The notes under the pieces were generated by a model that was not told the origin of the DNA, did not search any database, and saw nothing but the letters and a program-made list of their open reading frames with translations. Below are positions 1 through 7,866 of a stretch of DNA of 16,781 nt, in pieces (the first letter of the stretch is position 1; each line of letters opens with the position of its first letter). Source of the DNA: Chloroflexota bacterium (GTDB lineage Bacteria; Chloroflexota; Anaerolineae; Anaerolineales; Anaerolineaceae); assembly GCA_021796375.1 (NCBI GenBank), contig JAJYJF010000008.1:1-16781 (forward strand), written 5' to 3'. The position numbers were made by a program, and so were the translations under genes.

Positions 1-677
1 CCAACCCCCGGGCAGCGCACGATGATCTTCGGGTTGGCCGGATCGGCTTCAATTTTCTGGCGCAGGGAGTGAATATAGGCGCGCAGGTAGTCGACGTCGT
101 TGCGGTACTCGCTGCCCCATACGGCGCCGAGCAGCTGCTCGTGCAGCATCACCTGGTCGTGATGGACGGCCAGCTCGTGCAGCAGATTGTATTCGGTGGT
201 GGTCAGGTGGATCCCGCGGCCGCTCACCGTCACCTGCCGGCGGGCCAGATCGATGCGGATCTCGCCGCAGACCACCTCTTCCTCGTCCTTCCGGGAGGAG
301 CCGTTCCGCTCGGACCGGCGCAGCACCGCTTTGACCCGGGCGAGGAGCTCCTTCGAGTTGAACGGCTTGGTGATGTAATCGTCCGCGCCGACGTCAAACC
401 CGTGCAGCATATCGCTCTCGCGCGCCCGGGCGGTCAGCATGATGAAGGGGACGTCCGAGAACTCGCGCAGGCGCTTGGCCAGGTCGTAGCCGTCCATTTC
501 TCCGGGAAGCACGATATCCAGGAGAACCAGGTCCGGCTGCTCCATGGCCACCTGCTCGATCGCACCCCGCGCGTTGGAAGCCGTGACGACCTCAAATCCG
601 GAGGCCGTCAGCACCTCCCGAACCAGGTGAGCGACCTTTGGCTCGTCCTCGACGATCAACACCTTCGAATTCTGCAT
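1..677 (-). CDS. OmpR/PhoB-family response regulator (C-terminus cut by window edge)
   Basis: This is a DNA-binding output protein of a two-component system; 225 residues are visible and the last few lie outside the window. The N-terminal receiver domain (about residues 4-118) shows the acidic pocket E10-D11-E12, the phospho-acceptor D54 in LVLLDIVLPG, the switch Thr in MLTA and the conserved Lys in ITKPF. The C-terminal winged-helix domain (about 132-225) has LTTTEYNLL, the VWG turn and the recognition-helix segment DYLRAYIHSLRQKIE, which resembles KdpE, although no kdp genes are present. The ATG at 677 is preceded by a weak GAGG; a TTG one codon upstream is also possible. It lies 43 bp downstream of the histidine kinase on the same strand, so kinase and regulator are almost certainly cognate and co-transcribed. 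The signal sensed and the target genes cannot be told from the sequence. Confidence 0.93.
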   Translation of the reverse strand, partial: MQNSKVLIVEDEPKVAHLVREVLTASGFEVVTASNARGAIEQVAMEQPDLVLLDIVLPGEMDGYDLAKRLREFSDVPFIMLTARARESDMLHGFDVGADDYITKPFNSKELLARVKAVLRRSERNGSSRKDEEEVVCGEIRIDLARRQVTVSGRGIHLTTTEYNLLHELAVHHDQVMLHEQLLGAVWGSEYRNDVDYLRAYIHSLRQKIEADPANPKIIVRCPGV

Positions 678-720
678 CAATTCTGCCTCGTGGAGCGCCG
701 GGGAGCCCGGAGCGCAGGTT

Positions 721-2019
721 TCAATCTTCAACCGGGAGCGGTGCGGCCTTGGGGATTGAGAAGAAAACCGTGGTGCCCTGATCGACCTTGCTCTCGACCC
801 AGATGCGTCCGCCGTGGGCTTCGATGATGGCGCGGGCGTTGGGCAGCCCCAACCCAGTGCCCGAAACGTGATAATGAAGCGCGGACCTGACCCGGAAGAA
901 CTTCTCAAAGAGCGGGATCAGGTCTTCCGGGGAGATGCCGATCCCCTGGTCGGCAATCCGGATGACCACGTCCGCCGCGCGCACCTCCCCGCGCAGCACG
1001 ATCAGGCCCCCGTCCGGCGAGTACTTGATGGCGTTATCCAGGATGTTGCGGAAGACCTGCTTGATCCAGTGCGGGTCCGCGTCGACCAGCGGGAAATCGG
1101 CAGGGAAATCCACGATGATGCGGTGGGTCTTCACCCGGCGCCCGATCTCGGCGACCACGTCGCGGGCCAGCACTTGCAGCCGGATGGGCTCCATCTCCAG
1201 GTTGAGCTGGCTGACGTCGATGATCGACGAATCGAGGATATCGCGGATCATGACCTCCATGTTGTCGCATTCTTCCAGCGCCCGGCTCAGGAACTCGGTC
1301 TTTTTCTGCTCCTCCCAGTCGATGTCGTCCATGAGCAGGGCGGAGGTATAGCCTTTGATCGCGGTCAGCGGCATGCGCAGCTCGTGGGAGAGAGACGCCA
1401 TCAGCTCGGCGCGCAGGCGCTCGGTCTCGCGCGCCTCCTGGATGGCATCCGCCTTGGCCTCCAGCCGGGCCCGGTCGATCGCCAGGCCGATCAGGTCGGC
1501 GATCGTCTGCACGATCGGCAGGTCGTCCTCCTGGAAGATCGCCGGGCCAGCCATCGACAGGAGGATTAAAACCCCGTAGCGCTGCTCGCCGGCCGAGACC
1601 GGCGCGCCGGCTGCCGAGACCGGCTCGCGCGCCGAGTTCAGCGCGCGGGCGAACACCACCCGGTTCGCCGGGCGCATATCCGCCATCGCTCGCTGCAGCT
1701 CACCCGGGCGGTTCAGCAGGCAGGCCCTCCCACTGTCGAAGACCTTCCCGGTGATCGACTCGCCGGCGCGCAGCCCCATTTGCTTTAAAATCTGGAAATC
1801 AAACCCGGCCGCCGCTACCGGGCGGAACAGCCCGGAGGACTGGTCCCAGAGCATCACCGCGCTGGCTTCCGCGGGCGAAATGACGGCGGAAATGGTATGC
1901 AGGAGGTTGTCGAGCAGTTCGGGGAGTTCTAAGGGGAGGGTAAGATTCTTGGATACCTCGACCAGGGCTTTCATTTGCCCGGCAAGCCTGATCTCAGTCT
2001 GGTCAGCGGTTAGCACCAT
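721..2019 (-). CDS. GAF-domain sensor histidine kinase (soluble)
   Basis: A 432-residue sensor kinase that should autophosphorylate and pass phosphate to the regulator encoded just downstream. Residues about 20-185 look like a GAF domain, followed by a coiled-coil linker (about 185-205). The HisKA dimerisation helix carries the phospho-acceptor H212 in SLSHELRMPLTAIKG, with Met where most kinases have Thr after the Arg. The HATPase domain has the N box (ILDNAIKYS, about 326-334), G1 (DQGIGIS, 357-363), the F box (FEKFF) and G2 (GTGLGLPNA, about 387-395). No transmembrane segment or signal peptide is visible, so the signal is likely cytoplasmic (redox, ligand or gas binding by GAF), which is inference. 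The ATG at 2019 has GGAGGT six bases upstream. A good -10 element lies about 50 bp upstream of the start. Confidence 0.95.
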   Translation of the reverse strand: MVLTADQTEIRLAGQMKALVEVSKNLTLPLELPELLDNLLHTISAVISPAEASAVMLWDQSSGLFRPVAAAGFDFQILKQMGLRAGESITGKVFDSGRACLLNRPGELQRAMADMRPANRVVFARALNSAREPVSAAGAPVSAGEQRYGVLILLSMAGPAIFQEDDLPIVQTIADLIGLAIDRARLEAKADAIQEARETERLRAELMASLSHELRMPLTAIKGYTSALLMDDIDWEEQKKTEFLSRALEECDNMEVMIRDILDSSIIDVSQLNLEMEPIRLQVLARDVVAEIGRRVKTHRIIVDFPADFPLVDADPHWIKQVFRNILDNAIKYSPDGGLIVLRGEVRAADVVIRIADQGIGISPEDLIPLFEKFFRVRSALHYHVSGTGLGLPNARAIIEAHGGRIWVESKVDQGTTVFFSIPKAAPLPVED

Positions 2020-2069
2020 CCAGGGACCTCCAGGATACCCAAACCATGAAAGACCTTGCAGCCGTTTCC

Positions 2070-2078
2070 ATTATAGCA
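2070..2078 (-). promoter_or_regulatory. Extended -10 promoter for the histidine kinase operon
   Basis: On the minus strand the sequence reads TGC followed directly by a perfect TATAAT. This is an extended -10 element, which can compensate for the poor -35 region seen here. The predicted transcription start near 2063 leaves a leader of about 45 nt before the kinase ATG at 2019. It sits in the 91-bp gap behind the lipoprotein gene, which is transcribed in the same direction. Confidence 0.6.
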
Positions 2079-2110
2079 TTTACGGAAAGCGCCCGGACGA
2101 GCAGCCCGGC

Positions 2111-2491
2111 TTACCTGCGGATGACCAGCCGGTATTCTTTCGCGCCGGATTGGCCGGAAACGTTGGTGCCGTAGCACAGCGCGGTCACCGCGAACGAAAA
2201 AGTCCCCGCCCGGGAGGGGGTGCCGCTGAGGGTATAGGTCTGCGCGTCCCGGTCGAAGGCGCCGCTCAGGCCGGGGGGCAGGCTTTCATCCCTGGTCCCC
2301 ATCTGGAAAGCCGGCGTGCGCTGCCCGGAGAGGGCGATCACCGCCCGGTACGGCTGGCCGGCCCGCCCATCCGGCAGCACATCCGGGGAAAAACGCAGGC
2401 TGGGCGTTCCAGGCGAGGTCAGCAGGCTGCAGGCCAGCCCAGCCAGCGCCAGCGCAGCGGCGCACAGCAGGATCATCCGAGGTTTTTTCAT
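2111..2491 (-). CDS. Small secreted lipoprotein with one Ig-like (He_PIG-type) domain
   Basis: A 126-residue exported protein. Residues 1-20 form a signal peptide: positive MKKPR, then a hydrophobic Leu/Ala stretch ending AGLAC, with Cys21 as the probable lipidated residue. The lipobox is off-consensus (Gly at -3, Leu at -2), so plain secretion is an alternative. Residues about 33-126 follow the putative-Ig (He_PIG) pattern seen in many cell-surface proteins: LPDGRAGQPY, then LPPGLSG, then LSGTPSRAGTFSFAV. Such domains are usually repeated or attached to something larger, so a lone copy is unusual. A longer frame opens at 2578, but the ATG at 2491 has GGAGG nine bases upstream, starts exactly at the signal peptide, and fits a promoter whose start point would be near 2572. 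The function is not known; a cell-surface binding or structural role is inferred. Confidence 0.8.
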   Translation of the reverse strand: MKKPRMILLCAAALALAGLACSLLTSPGTPSLRFSPDVLPDGRAGQPYRAVIALSGQRTPAFQMGTRDESLPPGLSGAFDRDAQTYTLSGTPSRAGTFSFAVTALCYGTNVSGQSGAKEYRLVIRR

Positions 2492-2515
2492 CGCGCGGCG
2501 CCTCCGCAAGGCTGA

Positions 2516-4120
<1,605 letters not shown>

Positions 4121-4181
4121 TCGACGAGCCGCGGCTTCCCCCAGGTGGGATCCGGGAAGACGCGGCTTTGCCGCGACCGTA

Positions 4182-4222
4182 TACGGGGAACCCTCCAGCC
4201 CGGGGCTGGCAGGTTCCCCGTA
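4182..4222 (+). terminator. Terminator-like two-tier hairpin downstream of gdhA
   Basis: An 11-bp perfect outer stem (4182-4192 pairs with 4212-4222) encloses a 6-bp inner stem, CCAGCC (4195-4200) with GGCTGG (4204-4209), and a 3-nt loop. It is followed by TCTCTATTT, a pyrimidine-rich but not pure T tract. It begins 61 bp after the gdhA stop and probably ends gdhA transcription. Confidence 0.6.
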
Positions 4223-4360
4223 CGTCTCTATTTAACCTCGGGCTGGGAGAGCAGCCCAGGCGTCCTCCCATCCGGAGGGCACCCTCCGGGCGAACCGGCT
4301 AGGATACCCTGCGAAACCCGGTCCTAACCCGGCATCCTTCAAAAAACGGGAGGTTTGATC

Positions 4361-4412
4361 GGATTTATTGTGATTAATGCGACTAATCTAAATCCGTCCC
4401 ATTCGCTATAAT
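4361..4412 (+). promoter_or_regulatory. nfnAB promoter with overlapping dyad
   Basis: A perfect TATAAT (4407-4412) is preceded by a poor -35 region. Across that -35 region lies an imperfect inverted repeat: GGATTTA (4361-4367) matches TAAATCC (4389-4395), and inside it GATTA (4372-4376) matches TAATC (4384-4388). A weak -35 with a dyad over it is a common arrangement for an activator or repressor site; the protein that binds is unknown. The predicted start is near 4419, giving a leader of about 70 nt before the GTG of nfnA. Confidence 0.5.
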
Positions 4413-4490
4413 GCTGGATGGACGCGCTCTAATGTGGGACATAAGCAAAATCATTTGCCTGGGGCGCGAAAGAGATTTCTGGAGAACCAA

Positions 4491-5360
4491 GTGTACCCAA
4501 TTCTAAAAAAACAAATTTTAAGTGAGCAGGTCAAGCTGGTGGTGGTCGAAGCGCCGATCGTGGCGCATAAAGCCCAACCCGGACAGTTTGTAATCGTCCG
4601 GGTCGACGAGCGAGCCGAGCGCATCCCCCTCACCATCGCGGATTTCGACCGCGACGCGGGCACGATCACCCTGATCTTCCAGGAAGTGGGCAAATCGACC
4701 AAGCAGATGGGCCTGCTGGAGGTGGGTGACGCTTTCGAGAATATCGCCGGGCCGCTGGGCCACCGCACCGAGATCGAGAACTACGGCACCGTGGTGATGG
4801 TCGGCGGCGGGGTGGGGATTGCCCCGCTGTTTCCGATCACCCGCGCCCTCAAGGAGGCCGGCAACCACGTCATCTCCATCATCGGCGCGCGCAGCTGCCC
4901 GCTGCTCTTCTGGGAAGACCGCATGGCCGAGGTCTCCGACGAGCTGATCCTGTGCACCGACGACGGCAGCGCGGGGCGCAAGGCGGTGGTCACCGTGCCG
5001 CTCCAGGAGATCCTCGAAAGCCGCCCGGAGGTCAAGCGGGTGTGGGCCATCGGCCCCGGGGTGATGATGAAATATACCGCCGCGACGACCAAACCCTTCA
5101 ACATCCCCACCTTGGTCAGCTTGAACACGATCATGATCGACGGCACCGGGATGTGCGGCGGCTGCCGGGTAGTGCTGAACGGCGGCGCGCGGTTCGTGTG
5201 CGTTGACGGGCCGGAGTTCGATGCCCACCAGGTGGATTGGGAGCTGCTCCTGCAGCGCCTCTCGTTCTACCGCGCCGAAGAGAAGGAATCGCTGGAGCGG
5301 TGGGAAGCTCACCGCTGCAATCTCGACCGCGCCTACGAAACCTTGACCTCCGTGAGGTAA
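4491..5360 (+). CDS. nfnA: NfnA: FAD/[2Fe-2S] subunit of NADH-dependent ferredoxin:NADP+ oxidoreductase
   Basis: Small subunit of the cytoplasmic Nfn complex, which couples NADH and reduced ferredoxin oxidation to reduction of two NADP+, or runs in reverse. It has 289 residues counted from a GTG start at 4491; GGAG (4481-4484) sits six bases before it and the N-terminus (YPILKKQIL) fits the family. An upstream ATG at 4434 has no ribosome site. The FAD-binding motif is RIPLTI (44-49) and the NAD(H)-binding motif is VGGGVGIAPL (104-113). The [2Fe-2S] site is DGTGMCGGCR with Cys222 and Cys225 plus Cys237; Asp217 may be the fourth ligand, since an Asp plus three Cys cluster is described for characterised Nfn small subunits. 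It forms an operon with nfnB, 3 bp downstream. The family also includes sulfide dehydrogenase SudB and PyrK-like proteins; the pairing with nfnB decides for Nfn. Confidence 0.92.
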   Translation: MYPILKKQILSEQVKLVVVEAPIVAHKAQPGQFVIVRVDERAERIPLTIADFDRDAGTITLIFQEVGKSTKQMGLLEVGDAFENIAGPLGHRTEIENYGTVVMVGGGVGIAPLFPITRALKEAGNHVISIIGARSCPLLFWEDRMAEVSDELILCTDDGSAGRKAVVTVPLQEILESRPEVKRVWAIGPGVMMKYTAATTKPFNIPTLVSLNTIMIDGTGMCGGCRVVLNGGARFVCVDGPEFDAHQVDWELLLQRLSFYRAEEKESLERWEAHRCNLDRAYETLTSVR

Positions 5361-5363
5361 CGC

Positions 5364-6764
5364 ATGCCCCCCAGAAGAATCGTCCCCAAACGCATCCCGA
5401 TGGCGGAGCAGGCGCCTGAAGTTCGCATCCACAACTACGACGAAGTCCCCCTCGGATTTACCGCCGAGCAGGCGATCGCCGAGGCGGCCCGCTGCCTGCA
5501 GGACGCCCGGCCCAGCTGCATGGCCGGCTGCCCGGTCAACATCAACATCCCCGGTTTCCTGCACCTGGTCGAAATCGGCGACTTCCGCGGCGCGATCAAC
5601 CTGATCAAAGAGACCAACGCGCTCCCGGCCATCACCGGGCGGGTCTGCCCGCAGGAATCGCAGTGCGAGGGCCTGTGCGTGCTGTGCAAGAAGTACGAGC
5701 CGGTCTCGATCGGGCAGCTGGAGCGCTTCGCAGCCGATTGGGAAGCCGAACAGGGCGAGCTGCCCGTGCCGGACCTGCCGCCCGCGACGGGCAAAAAGGT
5801 GGCCGTGGTCGGCTCCGGGCCGGCGGGGCTCACCGCCGCCGCGGACCTGGCGCGCCTGGGGCATGCCGTTACCATCTTCGAGGCGCTGCACGAGGCCGGC
5901 GGGGTGCTGATCTACGGCATCCCCGAGTTCCGCCTGCCGAAGGCGATCGTCAAGCGCGAGGTGGAGTACGTCTGCTCGCTGGGCGTGCAGATCCAGAAGG
6001 ACTTCCTGGTCGGCAGCTCCGCCACGGTCGACGAGCTGCTCGAGGAGTACGACGCCGTCTTCCTGGGCACCGGCGCCGGGCTGCCCTGGTTCCTGGGAAT
6101 CCCGGGCGAGAACCTGGGCGGGGTGTACTCGGCCAACGAGTACCTGACCCGCGCCAACCTGATGAAAGCGTACCGCTTCCCCGAGTACGACACCCCAATC
6201 GCGCGCGGTCGGCGGGTGATCACCATCGGGGCCGGCAACACCGCCATGGATTCTGCCCGCACGGCGCTGCGCATCGGGGCCGAGGATTCGATCGTCGTCT
6301 ACCGCCGCTCGCGGGCCGAGATGCCCGCCCGCGCCGAGGAGATCCATCACGCCGAGCAGGAAGGGGTGCAGTTTCACCTGCTGACCACCCCGCTGGCCTT
6401 CTACGGCGAGAACGGGCGCCTCACCGAGCTGGAATGCCTGCAGAACGAGCTGGGCGAGCCGGATTCAAGCGGCCGGCGCCGCCCCATCCCCATCCCCGGC
6501 TCCAACTTCCGCATCCCGTGCGACGTGGCCATCGTGGCGGTCGGCCAAAGCCCCAGCCCGATCATTGCCAAGACCACCGCGGACCTGGCGACAGCCAAAA
6601 GCGGTGTGGTGGTAGTGGACAAGGAGACCATGAAGACCTCGAAAAAGGGCGTCTTCGCCGCCGGAGATGTGATTACCGGCGGGGCGACCGTCATCCTGGC
6701 CATGGGGCAGGCCAAGATCGCCGCCAAAGCCATCCACGCGTATTTGCAGAGCGGAAACTGGTAA
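5364..6764 (+). CDS. nfnB: NfnB: FAD/[4Fe-4S] NADPH-binding subunit (GltD-like)
   Basis: Large subunit of Nfn and the presumed site of flavin-based electron bifurcation, with 466 residues. The N-terminal ferredoxin-like domain has cysteines 44, 52 and 56 (the last in AGCPVNINIP) and 95, 101, 105 and 108 (CPQESQCEGLC region), enough for two [4Fe-4S] clusters. An FAD Rossmann motif lies at VAVVGSGPAGLTAAADLA (146-163). The NADP(H) Rossmann motif is TIGAGNTAMDSA, followed by the arginine-rich VYRRSRAEMPARAEE. The C-terminal FAD contact is AAGDVITGGATVILAMGQAK. The ATG is 3 bp after the nfnA stop with GAGG upstream, so translation is likely coupled. Automatic annotation tends to call such proteins glutamate synthase small subunit (gltA/gltD), but no glutamate synthase large subunit is present and the nfnA partner argues against it. 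Confidence 0.92.
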   Translation: MPPRRIVPKRIPMAEQAPEVRIHNYDEVPLGFTAEQAIAEAARCLQDARPSCMAGCPVNINIPGFLHLVEIGDFRGAINLIKETNALPAITGRVCPQESQCEGLCVLCKKYEPVSIGQLERFAADWEAEQGELPVPDLPPATGKKVAVVGSGPAGLTAAADLARLGHAVTIFEALHEAGGVLIYGIPEFRLPKAIVKREVEYVCSLGVQIQKDFLVGSSATVDELLEEYDAVFLGTGAGLPWFLGIPGENLGGVYSANEYLTRANLMKAYRFPEYDTPIARGRRVITIGAGNTAMDSARTALRIGAEDSIVVYRRSRAEMPARAEEIHHAEQEGVQFHLLTTPLAFYGENGRLTELECLQNELGEPDSSGRRRPIPIPGSNFRIPCDVAIVAVGQSPSPIIAKTTADLATAKSGVVVVDKETMKTSKKGVFAAGDVITGGATVILAMGQAKIAAKAIHAYLQSGNW

Positions 6765-6804
6765 CCGGTTTCTCTTAGAGCAGCAGCTGAAGTCTTTCCG
6801 GGTC

Positions 6805-6822
6805 GCCCGGGCCCTACCGGGC
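6805..6822. terminator. Weak hairpin between convergent nfnB and aldo/keto reductase genes
   Basis: GCCCGG (6805-6810) pairs with CCGGGC (6817-6822) around a 6-nt loop in the 72-bp gap between two convergent genes. There is no T tract on either side, so intrinsic termination is uncertain; the call rests on position and stem only. Confidence 0.3.
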
Positions 6823-6836
6823 CGGCTGCGGTCCTG

Positions 6837-7847
6837 TTATCCCCACGGCAGGCGTCCCCGGCGCGCCCAGTAGTCCTCCGGCGGCTCGGTCAAAAACGCC
6901 AGTTCGCTGGCGTGCGCCGGGTCCCACACCACGCCAGCCGCCCCGACGTTCGAGGCGACCTGCTCCGGCGCGGCGGCGCCGCTGAGGACGATATCCGCCC
7001 AGGGCTGGGCGAGGACGGCCGCGATCGCGAAAGCATCGATCGTCGTGCCCGCGTCCGCGGCGGCGCGCTGCAGCGCAGCCTTCTGCTTCGCAAAGTCCGG
7101 CTCGTCGTTCCGGCCGGTCAGGCGCCCGTTGGAGAGCGCTTCTTTGACGATCACCCCCATGCCCGCCCGGTGCGCGGCGGCCAGCGCCTCGCCGGCCGAG
7201 GGCTCGAGCAGGTTCCAGGTGGCCTGGACGCTGTCAAAAAGCGGGCGCCCTCCGGAGGCGATCCCGACCGCCTGCAGGATCGTCCCGGCCTGGCCCGGGC
7301 CGCTCACCGTGAGTCCGATGGCCAGGCCTTCATCCCGGCAGCCGGCCAGGGCCGCCAGGATGGCTTTGTTTTCGAGCACGCCGCTCTCCCGGGTTGCGGA
7401 GTGGATCTGGTAGAGGCACAGGTAGCCGTCCAGGCTCGCGCGGCTCTCCCCCAGCTGGCGCTCGAAGACCTCGAGCGTGTGCTGCTTCACCTCGTGCACC
7501 CGCGCATCCACCTGCCAGCCCGCGGTATAGACGTAGCCCCATTTCGATCCGACCGTCACGTCCTCCGCGCGGATCGAGCGCTCCGCAAGCCAGCCCCCCA
7601 GAAACTCCTCGGCTCGCCCGTAAGACCGGGCGGCATCAAAGTAGCGGATCCCGGCCTCCCAGCCGGCATCCAGCACCGCGTAGGCGTGCTGGCGCATCGC
7701 CTCCACGCTGTACTCCCGGCCGAGGTCCCCGGCATGACCCAGGTTGATGTACCCCGGGCGGCCGAGCGCCGCCAGGCCCAGCCCAATTTTCGTGACCCCC
7801 AGGTCCGTTCTGCCCAGGCGGCCGGTGGGAAGGCTTGTATTGAGCAT
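6837..7847 (-). CDS. Aldo/keto reductase family oxidoreductase
   Basis: A 336-residue cytoplasmic (beta/alpha)8-barrel NAD(P)H-dependent carbonyl reductase. The family's catalytic tetrad can be read directly: Asp71 and Tyr76 in YFDAARSYG, Lys102 in VGSKWGY and His149 in LYQIHSA. The N-terminus (GRLGRTDLGVTKIGLGLAALG) is typical of AKRs of the YhdN/AKR11-13 type. The substrate is unknown. The ATG at 7847 has GGAGAG three bases upstream; an earlier frame opening at 7907 adds a basic segment that overlaps the preceding gene and is rejected. It lies 19 bp after the membrane protein stop and is probably co-transcribed with it, though no functional link is evident. Confidence 0.92.
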   Translation of the reverse strand: MLNTSLPTGRLGRTDLGVTKIGLGLAALGRPGYINLGHAGDLGREYSVEAMRQHAYAVLDAGWEAGIRYFDAARSYGRAEEFLGGWLAERSIRAEDVTVGSKWGYVYTAGWQVDARVHEVKQHTLEVFERQLGESRASLDGYLCLYQIHSATRESGVLENKAILAALAGCRDEGLAIGLTVSGPGQAGTILQAVGIASGGRPLFDSVQATWNLLEPSAGEALAAAHRAGMGVIVKEALSNGRLTGRNDEPDFAKQKAALQRAAADAGTTIDAFAIAAVLAQPWADIVLSGAAAPEQVASNVGAAGVVWDPAHASELAFLTEPPEDYWARRGRLPWG

Positions 7848-7866
7848 GCTCTCTCCGTGTTCGCGG

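Larger units (their letters stand above)
4121..4490. other. Intergenic region between gdhA and nfnA
   Basis: A stretch of 370 bp with no credible gene; the short frames in it lack ribosome sites and family resemblance. From left to right it holds a small perfect hairpin CGCGGC-TTT-GCCGCG (4161-4175), a large two-tier hairpin (4182-4222), a third hairpin with arms CCGGAGG and CCTCCGG (4272-4278/4283-4289), an A+T-rich dyad (4361-4395), a TATAAT box (4407-4412) and the nfnA leader. The switch from G+C-rich to A+T-rich sequence near 4340 marks the change from the gdhA end to the nfn promoter. Confidence 0.7.

Noticed and set aside
4518..6377. 619-residue open frame on the minus strand opposite nfnA and nfnB
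   Set aside because: It spans two well-identified genes in antisense, is His/Gly/Asp/Arg-rich and resembles no family.
5364..6764. Glutamate synthase small subunit (GltD) as the name for this gene
   Set aside because: No large subunit is present and the preceding gene encodes the NfnA partner with its FAD, NAD and [2Fe-2S] motifs, so NfnB is the better call.
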